A model generated the notes under the pieces. It ran no database searches. It was not told where the DNA came from and saw only the letters and a program-made list of their open reading frames with translations. From NCBI RefSeq assembly GCF_001542875.1, contig NZ_LMAF01000001.1:868001-932000 (forward strand): a stretch of 64,000 bases of DNA, read 5' to 3'. Made by a program: the position numbers and the translations under genes. Position 1 is the first letter of the stretch; every line of letters starts with the position of its first letter. Shown piece by piece: positions 18,186-27,234 of the stretch. This stretch comes from Erythrobacter sp. YT30 (GTDB lineage: Bacteria > Pseudomonadota > Alphaproteobacteria > Sphingomonadales > Sphingomonadaceae).

Positions 18186-19265
18186 TCAAATGCCATGTAA
18201 CCCTAGAGGTTCATAGGGGCCGAGGATTAGCTGTTCGAAAATGCCTGTGCCTATTGCATCGCCTTCGACCGCGCAGATCATCTGGACGTGGCGGTTTTCC
18301 ATTTGGGCGGGATCAACTGCGGCGAGGTCGAATTCCTCGCGCTCTGTCTTGAGGGCTCCCTGGTAGACGCCGTGTCCCCAGCTGGGGTGAGTGTATCCGA
18401 TGCCTTTCATTTGGAAACGATCGCGCACGCTGAGGCGCAGGCTGGAAGGCGCGCCCTTCACATTGAGATCAAGAGTGGCAGAGGCTGGCCAACGCGATCC
18501 TTCGATTAGGTCGCATGCAAGCTTGCCCTCGCCTTCTACGAGCGCTCCCTCGCCCGCACCATCAGCTGCCCAGACTGCGCGCGTGTTCCAAGGCGCGCCA
18601 TCGTTATCGGCGTTGATGTGGAAGAAGATCGAGCCACCTTCCACATTGAGCGGCATCCATTGCCAGAAAAACTGCGGTATCGGATTGTCGGGCATGGGCT
18701 GCGGATCGCGCGCGCCGATGGGGCGCACACCCCAGCTTCGGTCGCGCGTGCCCAGCGTGCCGGGGATCATCTCCTGTCGCGCCCCATCAAGCGCAATCCA
18801 GCCAGCATAATGCCCGTTCTGAGTCATGCGCGAATAATCCATAAACGCGCGCGGGCCGATGCGGTGAGTAAAGCGCGGCTCAGCGATAGGAAATGCGCGG
18901 CCATCGAACGTGAACTCGCCTTCGATCCCTTCGCATTCGTCGATCGTGACTTTCAAGCGCTGCAAAGGCTCGATCACTTCGATCGCAATGGGGCCGGCCC
19001 GCAGCGCAATGCGCTCCATATTGAGATGCGTTGATGCGTGGAGCGCGTATTGCTTGCCATCGCGGATAAAGCTGAAATGCGCATCTGCCAGGTCCAGATG
19101 CGGGTAGACGCCAAATGCGAGCGCGAAGAAATTGCTGCCATCGGGCGCATAGCCGTTGAAGAAATACCGATCGTAAAAATTGCGATCCGTACCGGCAAAT
19201 GCGATGGGTTCGGGCGTCTGGTGAATGGGAAAATCATCACCGCGGGACAAGACCATTTCAAACAC
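18186..19265 (-). CDS. Conserved hypothetical, AttH/CrtC (hydroxyneurosporene synthase)-like
   Basis: A 359-residue soluble protein without signal peptide. The N-terminus DDFPIHQTPEPIAFAGTDRN and the central TLGTRDRSWGVRPIGARDPQ are typical of proteins with a lipocalin-like double barrel in the CrtC/AttH group (DUF7064/7065-type), often found in actinobacterial and sphingomonad degradation clusters. I assign the group with moderate confidence and no reaction. Its start overlaps the stop of the kinase-like gene upstream by eight bases, so the two are coupled. Confidence 0.65.
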   Translation of the reverse strand: MFEMVLSRGDDFPIHQTPEPIAFAGTDRNFYDRYFFNGYAPDGSNFFALAFGVYPHLDLADAHFSFIRDGKQYALHASTHLNMERIALRAGPIAIEVIEPLQRLKVTIDECEGIEGEFTFDGRAFPIAEPRFTHRIGPRAFMDYSRMTQNGHYAGWIALDGARQEMIPGTLGTRDRSWGVRPIGARDPQPMPDNPIPQFFWQWMPLNVEGGSIFFHINADNDGAPWNTRAVWAADGAGEGALVEGEGKLACDLIEGSRWPASATLDLNVKGAPSSLRLSVRDRFQMKGIGYTHPSWGHGVYQGALKTEREEFDLAAVDPAQMENRHVQMICAVEGDAIGTGIFEQLILGPYEPLGLHGI

Positions 19266-20334
19266 TCTCCTTTAAGGCGCCCAGAGAATTGTGCTGAAGC
19301 GCAAGTGCACAAGCACCGCGCGCCATGGACAGGAAATTGGCATCTCCGCGTTCTGTGCGCTCAACAAAGGCAGCGCTGAACACCGCTGTCGTCAAACCAT
19401 GGAGCGCGCCAACGCGATAGTCGCGCCATATGTGATCGCGTGACAGGGTGACACCATATTGGGCCATTTCGCTGCAATAGAGCGCCAACAATTCATCCTC
19501 ATGCCTGCGGCGAAGCTCGTCGCCGAATCCAGTGCCCATCAGATACCCGATATCGGTCATCGCGCGGCCCGCCACGATTGTCTGCCAATCAAGAATAGCA
19601 ATGGGCTCTGCTGCGTCCTTGATATCGAACAGCATGTTGTCGAGGCGAAAGTCTCCGTGAACGATGCATTGCGGTGGAGACAGGCGAACCGCGCTCAGTT
19701 CAGGAAGGGCTGCGACCGCTTCGCACAGCGCCATGTATTCGCGCTCCAACGTGCCGGAATAGCGCTCGCGAAATACTGCGTGTGCTTGGGGGTAAAGCGC
19801 GTTGACCTGCTGCGTGACGGCCTGTGGTGTGTGGAGCCAGTCTGCACCGATGATGGCCTCGTTTTCCCAGCTTGGCCCGTGAATGGCCGCCGCCTGGCGG
19901 ATTGCGGCGCGCGCTTCTTCGATGTCGCAGCCAGCCAACTGATCCCCAACACGCGCCGGGCCAAGATCTTCGAACAGAAGGATGAATTCGGTGCCTTCTG
20001 CATTCATCTCGGCATGCGCAATCTGCGGCGTCCGAACGGCCAGATGCGGGGCAATGTCAGTGTAAAAACGCACTTCCTTTGCATACAGGCCAAGCATGGC
20101 GGCGGTTGCGCGGCTTTTGGGGTCTGCTGCAGGAAACTTGGCAGCAAGCGTACTTCTTTTGCCGTCCGCGTGCTCAAGGTGGAAGCGTACGCTGTCGCCG
20201 ACCTGACCCGTGCCTATCGGCTCCCATGACTGGGCCAGGATTGGCCCTTTCTCTGCAAATGGTGAACCTTCAAGACGCCGCTCCAGCCATTCAGCGCTGA
20301 CGTCATCCGCCTTCGCGGGAAATCCGCTCATCAA
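19258..20334 (-). CDS. Phosphotransferase family protein (APH/choline-kinase fold)
   Basis: The 358 residues belong to the aminoglycoside-phosphotransferase superfamily. The catalytic loop is CIVHGDFRLDNMLF with the catalytic Asp, and the metal-binding Asp is in IAILDWQTIVAG. LAAKFPA gives the ATP-binding Lys and FILLFEDLG the hinge. It is closest in wording to ecdysteroid-kinase-like or acyl-CoA-dehydrogenase-associated phosphotransferases, not to classical resistance enzymes. It sits between an HCCA-isomerase-like gene and an AttH-like gene, which hints at catabolism of a hydroxylated hydrophobic substrate. Confidence 0.8.
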   Translation of the reverse strand: MMSGFPAKADDVSAEWLERRLEGSPFAEKGPILAQSWEPIGTGQVGDSVRFHLEHADGKRSTLAAKFPAADPKSRATAAMLGLYAKEVRFYTDIAPHLAVRTPQIAHAEMNAEGTEFILLFEDLGPARVGDQLAGCDIEEARAAIRQAAAIHGPSWENEAIIGADWLHTPQAVTQQVNALYPQAHAVFRERYSGTLEREYMALCEAVAALPELSAVRLSPPQCIVHGDFRLDNMLFDIKDAAEPIAILDWQTIVAGRAMTDIGYLMGTGFGDELRRRHEDELLALYCSEMAQYGVTLSRDHIWRDYRVGALHGLTTAVFSAAFVERTERGDANFLSMARGACALALQHNSLGALKESV

Positions 20335-20346
20335 ATGTCACTCCCC

Positions 20347-20967
20347 TCACCCCTTCGCCAATTCATCCTCAATCTGGGCGAGGCGCTCCTTGCCGAAAAA
20401 CATTTCTGTATCGCCGCCTTTTGGCCCCACGAACATGGTGGGAATGCCAAAAGCACCGCGCTCGACAGCATGATCGGTGTTTGCGGCAAGACCCTGTTTC
20501 ACTTCGTCCGTTTGTGAGCGCGCGAACAGGTCTTTTGCATCAAAGCCCGCTTTGGTGACGGCAGCACCTAAAGCTTCAGGGTCGCCTAGATCGATGTTTT
20601 CTTCCCAGATTGCAGGCAGCATCCCTTCGACAAACTGCACCCCGCGCCCATCCTGATCGGCCGCATAAAGCATGCGCTGCAGCGTGATTGAATTGAAGGG
20701 GAATTGCGGATGCATCTTGTACCTGGTCAATTGATGCGTTTCGATAAAGCGCCGGATCTCGAGCATATCGTATTCGACTTTGCCCTTCACATCCTTGTTT
20801 CTGATCATCGGGGGTGCGTTGCCTGTTAGCTTGTGCATCCCGCCAAGAAACACGGGCGTTACGTCAAGCTCTGCGCCCGTGCGCCTCATCAGATCACGAA
20901 GCGGCCACCAAATGAAATAGGCATTGGGACTGACAAAATCGAAAATCAGCTCAACACGGTTGGCCAT
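20347..20967 (-). CDS. DsbA-family protein, 2-hydroxychromene-2-carboxylate isomerase-like
   Basis: HCCA isomerases are glutathione-dependent kappa-class enzymes of aromatic degradation. The 206 residues have FDFVSPNAYF with the Ser that binds glutathione in this family instead of a CxxC, and the cis-Pro loop GAFGIPTMFV. I start at MANRVELIFDF because GGGAGA lies five bases upstream; an ATG 11 codons earlier lacks a site. It leads a three-gene minus-strand unit with the kinase-like and AttH-like genes (12-base gap, then overlap). Confidence 0.82.
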   Translation of the reverse strand: MANRVELIFDFVSPNAYFIWWPLRDLMRRTGAELDVTPVFLGGMHKLTGNAPPMIRNKDVKGKVEYDMLEIRRFIETHQLTRYKMHPQFPFNSITLQRMLYAADQDGRGVQFVEGMLPAIWEENIDLGDPEALGAAVTKAGFDAKDLFARSQTDEVKQGLAANTDHAVERGAFGIPTMFVGPKGGDTEMFFGKERLAQIEDELAKG

Positions 20968-21030
20968 GACATTCTCTCCCTTTTGATAGGTGAGTTGCAT
21001 GGTGAAACCGGATTGGCAAGAGCCGTCACA

Positions 21031-22545
21031 TCAATGCGGCGCGAGCCCCTGCTCCAATCCCGTGCGATCTTCCAGCGCAAACCGATCAACCAGATCAGCG
21101 CTAGCCCGGTTCATGCCGACTACTCGAACATGGCGGCCATTACGGCGCATCCGTTCGACCGCTTTTTCAAGCGCTCCGATAGCCGAGATATCCCAGAAAT
21201 GCGCTTGCGCCACATCGATGATGACATCGTCGGCCGGGTCCTCCTGTGCGCTCTCAGGGCCAAGCATGCGCTGGAACTTGTCCGAGCTTGCAAAGAACAG
21301 CTCACCACGTACGTGATAAACCGCAGAATGCGGACGGCGCACGCGCTCTACGGTGAAGAGCGAGCGGACTTTATTGGCGAAGAAAATGCCCGACATGAAC
21401 ACACCGACGACCACGCCCAATGCAAGATTGTGCGTCCATACGACGACCACGACGGTCGCGATCATCACAAGCGAGCTTGATGGCGGGTGGATGCGCAGGT
21501 TCGGGATCGAATTCCAGCTGAAAGTCCCAATGCTCACCATGATCATCACCGCGACAAGAGCGGGCATGGGCACCTGGCCCACATAAGAACCCAGCACCGT
21601 CAGCAGGAACAGTAAAAACGCACCAGCGGTAAAAGTCGAGAGGCGCCCTCGCCCGCCTGATGCAATATTGATGACCGATTGCCCGATCATCGCGCAGCCG
21701 CCCATTCCGCCAAAGAACGCTGCCACGATGTTGGCAACGCCCTGGCCAGCGCTTTCGCGCCGCTTGTCACTATCGGTGTGGGTCATGTCATCGACAATCT
21801 GCGCGGTGAGCAGACTTTCAAGGAGGCCGACCGCCGCCATCGCAAGCGAATAGGGTGCAATGATTTGCAGCGTTTCCCAAGTCAGCGGGACGTCTGGCAG
21901 CGCGAAAGTTGGCAAGCCATCGGGCAGATTACCTTCGCCTGCGACATTGTTGACTGGTAGGCCCCAAAACACCGCCGCCGCTGTCAGAAGGACGATAGCA
22001 ACAAGCGGGCTCGGCACGACTTTGGTGATACGGGGAAAGCCATAAATGATAGCAAGGCCAACAGCGACCATGATGTAGGTCTGCACTCCCACGCCATCAT
22101 TGTAGGGGTTCAACTGCGGGATCTGCGCCATGAATATCAGGATTGCGAGCGCGTTTACAAAGCCTGTGATCACGCTGCGCGATACAAACTGCATTAAGAG
22201 ATCGAGCCGCAGAACAGCCGCGATGCCTTGAAAAATGCCCATCAGAATGGTTGCGGCAAACAGATAATCGACACCGTATTCGTCCACCAGCGGGATCACC
22301 ACAACCGCGACAGCGGCAGTCGCTGCCGAGATCATTCCGGGCCGCCCGCCGGTGAGCGCGATTACCATGGCAATCGCGACGCTCGCATAAAGGCCAACGC
22401 TGGGGTCCACCCCCGCAATAAGCGCAAAGCCAATTGCCTCTGGGATCAGGGCGAGCGCTACGACGATGCCTGCAAGAATATCAGCACGCGGCTGCGCAAG
22501 CCAATCGCGTTTGAACGTAGCCGCGAAAGAGCGGGTCTGGGCCAT
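21031..22545 (-). CDS. SulP-family anion transporter with STAS domain
   Basis: An inner-membrane transporter with about 11-12 hydrophobic segments from residue 20 to 400, including the SulP signature region [21 protein letters not shown] cytoplasmic STAS domain follows (about 415-495) with [20 protein letters not shown], where the DIS motif carries the usual conserved Ser. The start [15 protein letters not shown] (504 residues) has GGAC upstream; 31 further upstream codons look untranslated. The substrate could be sulfate, bicarbonate or dicarboxylate and cannot be read from sequence. A CBS-domain gene lies 188 bases upstream on the same strand. Confidence 0.88.
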   Translation of the reverse strand: MAQTRSFAATFKRDWLAQPRADILAGIVVALALIPEAIGFALIAGVDPSVGLYASVAIAMVIALTGGRPGMISAATAAVAVVVIPLVDEYGVDYLFAATILMGIFQGIAAVLRLDLLMQFVSRSVITGFVNALAILIFMAQIPQLNPYNDGVGVQTYIMVAVGLAIIYGFPRITKVVPSPLVAIVLLTAAAVFWGLPVNNVAGEGNLPDGLPTFALPDVPLTWETLQIIAPYSLAMAAVGLLESLLTAQIVDDMTHTDSDKRRESAGQGVANIVAAFFGGMGGCAMIGQSVINIASGGRGRLSTFTAGAFLLFLLTVLGSYVGQVPMPALVAVMIMVSIGTFSWNSIPNLRIHPPSSSLVMIATVVVVVWTHNLALGVVVGVFMSGIFFANKVRSLFTVERVRRPHSAVYHVRGELFFASSDKFQRMLGPESAQEDPADDVIIDVAQAHFWDISAIGALEKAVERMRRNGRHVRVVGMNRASADLVDRFALEDRTGLEQGLAPH

Positions 22546-22733
22546 GGGCGAAAGTGTCCTGAGTCTTTGGCGCAGTCTGATCCCAATGCGCCGGGAGAGA
22601 GTGGCCAAGCGCCTAGGGATAAATGCTGCATTGCACAAGCAGGCGATGTTTTAGATGCCGCTTTGCCGTTGTTGAAACTTTGAGACAGAGTTGGAGCCGC
22701 CAAATGGCCCAACAACACTTTCACCCTCGATCG

Positions 22734-23249
22734 TCAGGTGAGGCTGGCCACTGCAAACACGATTGCTGCGGTGTAGATAAACATGCTCACAAGGATGAAA
22801 GTCGGGTTTACCCTCTCTGGCAGACTTGCCCGCGCAAGTTCCTGAGCGTGTTCGAAAAGGTCGGGCCAGGTATATGAAACAAAGTCGCCCTGCGACATGA
22901 CCGCGACGAGTTTTCCGTTGTCATCAACAATCGGGAGACGCCTGAAGCGCTCGTTTGACATCATCCTCAGCCAATCGAGCAATTCGTCGTTGGCTTTCGC
23001 GGTTTTGACCGAGGTGGTCATTATCTGATCAACAGTGGTTTTCTTGGGTTCGAGCTCCTCTGCGATCAAACGGCGAAAGATGTCCCGCTCGGTCATCATC
23101 CCGACGACGTTTTCATCCTCGTTCACAACGATGATCGAACCGAAATTCTTTTCGGCCATTTCTTTCACTGCATCGAAAACCACGGTTTCGGGAGAGCAGG
23201 TGAGAGGTTGCGGTTTGTTTGCAAATTCCTTGCGATCACTAATCTTCAT
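22734..23249 (-). CDS. CBS-pair protein with C-terminal membrane segment
   Basis: The 171 residues contain two CBS motifs: TVVFDAVKEMAEKNFGSIIV to GMMTERDIFRRL, and DQIMTTSVKTAKANDELLDW to VAVMSQGDFVSY. CBS pairs bind adenine nucleotides and act as energy or ionic sensors. After about residue 140 comes one hydrophobic segment (FILVSMFIYTAAIVFAVASL) that would anchor the sensor to the membrane, an arrangement unlike stand-alone cytoplasmic CBS proteins. It lies upstream of the SulP gene and might modulate it; this is inference from proximity. Confidence 0.82.
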   Translation of the reverse strand: MKISDRKEFANKPQPLTCSPETVVFDAVKEMAEKNFGSIIVVNEDENVVGMMTERDIFRRLIAEELEPKKTTVDQIMTTSVKTAKANDELLDWLRMMSNERFRRLPIVDDNGKLVAVMSQGDFVSYTWPDLFEHAQELARASLPERVNPTFILVSMFIYTAAIVFAVASLT

Positions 23250-23529
23250 TCGGCTTTTTCCTCATATCTTGCGCCGAAGGGTTCGCGACATGACGAAGCC
23301 AATAAAAGGTCGAGGGCGGCCGCGCCCCAAGGAGCGGTGGCTAGATGCCTTTATCCTGCCAACCAAATTGGGAAGGCGACACTTGAGTTCCCGTTGTGGA
23401 AACGCCCCTGAGAACTTCGTGATGCGCCAAACTCTTCGGTAATTCTCATTTATTTCAACGCATCACACGAAAATTGTTCCGCAGTGATTTTCAAAGCGGC
23501 GCGATTTGGTGGAGAATCTTGGGCGAGGT

Positions 23530-24750
23530 CTACCGAATGCCAGCGCGTGCAAGCGCCTGATCCATATCCTCAATCACGTCGGCCACGTCTTCTAGGCCAA
23601 CATTGATCCGCAGCAGTCCTTCGGTAACGCCCATTTCTGCGCGTGCTTCCTCGCTCATGCTGGCGTGCGTGGTCGATGCGGGGTGGCACATCAGGCTTCT
23701 CGCATCGCCTATATTGTTGGAGATATCGACCAGTTCGAGCGCGTCGAGAATGGCGAAAGCAGTATCCTGCGTGCCCACGTCGAACGCGAAGATCGGGCCA
23801 GTTGCCTCCATCTGCTTTATCGCAAGATCGTGGCGCGGATGGCTTGGAAGGCCGGGATGCAGCATTCGCCCGCCTGCCTTTTCGATGCGCGGTTCCAAGA
23901 ATTCACCCAAAGCCACGGCGTTTTCGCTTTGGCGGCGAGCGCGCAAGTCCAGCGTTTCAAGGCCCTTGTGCACCACCCACGCGTTAAACGGGGCAATGTT
24001 GGGGCCGGTGTTGCGCTGAAAGGGTAGAAGAACCTCGTTAATCCACTCCTCGCTCCCGCAGATGGCACCGGCGAGCACTCTGCCCTGTCCGTCCATCAGC
24101 TTGGTTGCAGAGTATGCGACTACGTCAGCACCGAATTGCATCGGCTTTTGCAGCGCAGGTGAAGCAAACGCGTTGTCGACCACCATGGTGATGCCATGCG
24201 CCTTTGCCAGATCGCACACGAACTGAAGATCGACGATATCGAGCGTGGGGTTTGCGGGCGTCTCGAAGAAGAACACCTTCGTGTTTGGCCGGATCGCCGC
24301 TTCCCATGCCGCATTGTCGGCGCTGTCGATTACGGTCGTCTCAATCCCGAAACGCGGGAGCAGATTATCGACCAGCCAGCGGCATGAGCCGAAAGCCGCT
24401 CTCGCCGCAACGCAATGATCGCCTGCGGAAAGCTGACACAACAACGAAGCTGTCATCGCTGCCATCCCGCTTGCTTGTGCACGGCACGCCTCTGCTCCTT
24501 CCATCAGCGCGATGCGCTCTTCGAGCATCGCAACCGTTGGGTTCTGGAGTCGCGAATAGGTCATCCCATCGGCTTCGCCCGCGAACCGATCTGCCACCGT
24601 TTGCGCATCTTCATAGGTGTAACCAGAGGTGAGGAACAAAGCCTCACTCGTCTCGCCATGTTCGCTGCGCCATGTGCCGCCACGCACCGCTTGGGTTTGC
24701 GGGCGCCATTTGCGCGTTGCCGCGCGGTCCATGCCTGTGGTCTTCTTCAT
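23530..24750 (-). CDS. metZ: O-succinylhomoserine sulfhydrylase
   Basis: MetZ makes homocysteine from O-succinylhomoserine and sulfide with pyridoxal phosphate. The 406-residue protein carries SGYTYEDAQTVADRFAGE, YSRLQNPTVAMLEERIA and the PLP-lysine segment VAYSATKLMDGQGRVLAGA; the LMDGQGR wording is typical of MetZ and not of cystathionine synthases. I start at MKKTTGMDRAATRKW; earlier in-frame codons lead back towards the TetR gene. No SAM-II-like element is seen in the 49-base spacer upstream. Confidence 0.92.
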   Translation of the reverse strand: MKKTTGMDRAATRKWRPQTQAVRGGTWRSEHGETSEALFLTSGYTYEDAQTVADRFAGEADGMTYSRLQNPTVAMLEERIALMEGAEACRAQASGMAAMTASLLCQLSAGDHCVAARAAFGSCRWLVDNLLPRFGIETTVIDSADNAAWEAAIRPNTKVFFFETPANPTLDIVDLQFVCDLAKAHGITMVVDNAFASPALQKPMQFGADVVAYSATKLMDGQGRVLAGAICGSEEWINEVLLPFQRNTGPNIAPFNAWVVHKGLETLDLRARRQSENAVALGEFLEPRIEKAGGRMLHPGLPSHPRHDLAIKQMEATGPIFAFDVGTQDTAFAILDALELVDISNNIGDARSLMCHPASTTHASMSEEARAEMGVTEGLLRINVGLEDVADVIEDMDQALARAGIR

Positions 24751-24799
24751 CGCCAAGCCGATTAGTGGGGAGCGCGTAGGGTTACAAGCCGCGTGTTTC

Positions 24800-25351
24800 T
24801 TAAAGACCGCTCGCCGGGATGCCATCGCGGGCGGTGACTTCATGCCCCACAGCATTCAGCATTAGTGTGCCTTCCATTAGCGTCAGCAAATAACGCGCGC
24901 CGCCAGCAGGGTCAGGATCATCAGCGGGCATTTGCCCTTCGAGCCAAAGGAGTTGCTTGGCAATCATCGCTTCAGCTGCATCGCGATAACCAGGCAGTCC
25001 GCGCGCAGAGCCTGCAACAATCTCCCACCAAAGGACCATGAATGGCTGCATCATGGGATGGCTTCCCTGCGCCATAACGCGCTCAAAACACTCGCGGCGC
25101 GTTTTGGGCCGCTCCGCCCCTATCGCCGCATCGAGCGCTGCTGAATAGATACCAGCGATATGATCGAGCAATTCGGTAATCAGCGTTTCCTTGTTGCCGA
25201 AATGATAGATCAGCATCCGGTCTGACGTGCCAGCAGCCTTGGCAAGCGGACGCAAGCTCGCGCCGCCCAGCCCATTGGTGAGGACATGACTGGCGAGCAG
25301 TGGAAGCAGCGTTTCCTTTGACATTTTGGGCTTTGCAGCAGGCATCGTCAT
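24800..25351 (-). CDS. TetR-family transcriptional repressor
   Basis: The 183 residues begin with MTMPAAKPKMSKETLLPLLA. The HTH is LGGASLRPLAKAAGTSDRML with IYHFGNKETLITELLDHIAG, the TetR signature. The C-terminal ligand domain is not diagnostic. It is divergent from a small membrane-protein gene, and the 74-base spacer holds two palindromes of the same class, so it very probably represses both itself and that gene. Extra in-frame codons upstream of this start would place coding sequence over the operators. Confidence 0.9.
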   Translation of the reverse strand: MTMPAAKPKMSKETLLPLLASHVLTNGLGGASLRPLAKAAGTSDRMLIYHFGNKETLITELLDHIAGIYSAALDAAIGAERPKTRRECFERVMAQGSHPMMQPFMVLWWEIVAGSARGLPGYRDAAEAMIAKQLLWLEGQMPADDPDPAGGARYLLTLMEGTLMLNAVGHEVTARDGIPASGL

Positions 25352-25358
25352 TTTGCTC

Positions 25359-25376
25359 TTGTAGCGAGCCCTACAA
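25359..25376. promoter_or_regulatory. TetR operator 1 (proximal to the repressor gene)
   Basis: TTGTAGCGAGCCCTACAA is an inverted repeat with six-base arms TTGTAG and CTACAA, seven bases in front of the repressor start codon. Confidence 0.7.
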
Positions 25377-25391
25377 TGGAATAACAGAGTA

Positions 25392-25407
25392 TGTAGCACT
25401 CGCTACA
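25392..25407. promoter_or_regulatory. TetR operator 2 (proximal to the membrane-protein gene)
   Basis: TGTAGCACTCGCTACA is a palindrome with perfect six-base arms. It shares TGTAG/CTACA with operator 1, and the centres are 32 bases apart, about three helical turns, so two dimers would bind the same face. It lies 18 bases before the membrane-protein start and its RBS (AGGAGA). Confidence 0.7.
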
Positions 25408-25425
25408 AAAATAGGAGATTCTATC

Positions 25426-25836
25426 ATGGACACTCTGCAAATCCTCTTCTTCGCCATTATCAGCGCCAGCACCTTGGCGGGCATCTACATCCTGATTGCC
25501 AAACCTCAAAAGGGCAATGCTTTGGTCGCAGCGCTGCTTTGTGCGGTGTTTTCCGGTTATACTCTGGTGCAGATCGCGCAAGAAGGCGTGGTGATGTTCT
25601 TCACCAATCACGCAAGCAACCTTACAGGCATTCAAGTCTGGTGGGATCTGGTGATGTGCGTGGTGATCGCGTTTTTCTTCATCGCTCCGCGCGCACGGGC
25701 GCAGGGGATGAACCTCGTGCCCTGGGCGCTTCTGATCGGCACAACTGCCAGCATCGGATTGCTAGCCATGTGCGCGCGATTGTTCTGGCTTGAAAACCAA
25801 AGCGAAGGCGCGTCCGCAAAGGCAGCCACCACCTAA
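25426..25836 (+). CDS. Small four-helix membrane protein under TetR control
   Basis: From the ATG preceded by AGGAGA the product is 136 residues: MDTLQILFFAIISASTLAGI forms the first of four hydrophobic segments, followed by ALVAALLCAVFSGYTLVQIA, VWWDLVMCVVIAFFFIAPRA and WALLIGTTASIGLLAMCARL. No catalytic motif is visible. The operator arrangement suggests a ligand-inducible membrane function such as protection or transport of a hydrophobic compound. Family not recognised. Confidence 0.8.
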   Translation: MDTLQILFFAIISASTLAGIYILIAKPQKGNALVAALLCAVFSGYTLVQIAQEGVVMFFTNHASNLTGIQVWWDLVMCVVIAFFFIAPRARAQGMNLVPWALLIGTTASIGLLAMCARLFWLENQSEGASAKAATT

Positions 25837-25880
25837 ACCGGCTTGCTCTCGTTCGGGCGCGCGCTTAACACGCGCGTCCG

Positions 25881-27221
25881 ATGTCGCCGGTCGCACCTCC
25901 AGAGACTTTTGCACCCGAAGAAGTGGGGCCGCCGCCCCGGCCCAGCGATCCCTGGGTATGGTGTTTGGTGATCCCAGCTCTGTTTGCGGCGCTCGCCAGT
26001 TTCCGGCTCAGCATTCCCAGCGCGCCCTACTTTGACGAAGTGCATTATTTGCCCGCCGCGCGTGAATTGATTTCAATGGGGTTGGGAGAAGGCGGCCGAT
26101 ACCTCAACCCAGAGCACCCCCTGCTGGGCAAGCAATTCATTGCGTTGGGTATCTATCTCTTCGGCGACAATCCGCTGGGCTGGCGGATCATGTCGCTTTT
26201 CTTCGGTACGCTCACGATCGCTGCCAGCATGCGCGCATTATGGCAGGCAAGCCATGATCGCTTTGCGGTAATTGCGTTCGGCATACTTCTGGCAACCGGT
26301 TTTCACCTTTTCGTCCATGCGCGCATTGCGATGCTCGATATCTTTATGGCGGCATTCCTGAGCATCGCCGCCTGGCAATTCGCCGCAGCTTGCCGCGAAC
26401 CTGAAACAGGGCGATGGCGCTTGGCTGTGACAGGAATTGCCATCGGTTGCGCTCTGGGATCAAAGTGGAACGCGGTGCCGCTCGCAATGGTGCCGGGCCT
26501 CACATTCTTTGCGGCGCGCCTCTCTGCAGGTCGCCGCCGCCTAGTCGCCAGTACGCGAGGCATTCCTGTGCCCGGCATTTCTCTGGCCGAGGCGTTCGTT
26601 TGGCTCGGGTTAGTACCGCTCACGATCTACGCGCTCACTTTTGCGCCTGGGTACTGGCTGGGCGAGTATCTGCGCCCTTCTCCCCTTGCGGAGGCCGGAT
26701 TGATCGGATTTCATCAGGAGATCCTCGCACTGCAACAGCAAGTGCTTGCCCCTCACAATTACCAGAGCACTTGGGATCAATGGGTGCTTAACACGCGCGG
26801 CATCTGGTATCTCTACGAATATGCAGATGGCGCGCAGCGCGGGATCCTGCTGATTGGCAATCCTCTGACGATGCTGCTGGGGCTGCCCGCGCTTATTTGG
26901 GCCGCAGGCACGGGGATTGTTCGCGGCGATTGGGCCAAACTGGGCGCTGCCATCGGGTTCGGCGTGAGCCTCGGTCTGTGGTTGATCGCGCCCAAACCTG
27001 TGCAATTCTACTACCATTACATGATGCCCAGCGTATTTCTGCTGGCCACCCTCGCCCTGTGCTTGAGCGAGCTTCGCAATAATGGCTGGGCGAAGTGGAG
27101 CTATGGCATTCTGGCCGCATCAACCGCGATGTTCGCTGTGTTTTACAAGGTTCTGTCCGCCGCACCTCTGGACGGGCCAATGAGCTTTGCTGATTGGACC
27201 TGGATTTCAGGGTGGATGTGA
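25881..27221 (+). CDS. PMT-family (dolichyl-phosphate-mannose-protein mannosyltransferase-like) enzyme
   Basis: A 446-residue polytopic glycosyltransferase of the GT39/PMT group. The first lumenal loop has YFDEVHYLPAARELI, the DE pair thought to be catalytic, and NPEHPLLGKQFIALG, matching the EHPPLGK-type motif. About ten hydrophobic segments follow, with QFYYHYMMPSVFLLATLALC near the end. It would transfer a sugar from a polyprenyl-phosphate donor to a protein or another acceptor on the periplasmic side. It converges with a polyprenyl-phosphate sugar synthase-like gene, 13 bases apart. No clear RBS; a GCGCGC hairpin lies just before the ATG. Confidence 0.85.
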   Translation: MSPVAPPETFAPEEVGPPPRPSDPWVWCLVIPALFAALASFRLSIPSAPYFDEVHYLPAARELISMGLGEGGRYLNPEHPLLGKQFIALGIYLFGDNPLGWRIMSLFFGTLTIAASMRALWQASHDRFAVIAFGILLATGFHLFVHARIAMLDIFMAAFLSIAAWQFAAACREPETGRWRLAVTGIAIGCALGSKWNAVPLAMVPGLTFFAARLSAGRRRLVASTRGIPVPGISLAEAFVWLGLVPLTIYALTFAPGYWLGEYLRPSPLAEAGLIGFHQEILALQQQVLAPHNYQSTWDQWVLNTRGIWYLYEYADGAQRGILLIGNPLTMLLGLPALIWAAGTGIVRGDWAKLGAAIGFGVSLGLWLIAPKPVQFYYHYMMPSVFLLATLALCLSELRNNGWAKWSYGILAASTAMFAVFYKVLSAAPLDGPMSFADWTWISGWM

Positions 27222-27234
27222 TGCCGAAGGGACG

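Noticed and set aside
24751-24799. SAM-II riboswitch before metZ
   Set aside because: Spacer is 49 bases and I cannot find the pseudoknot motifs.
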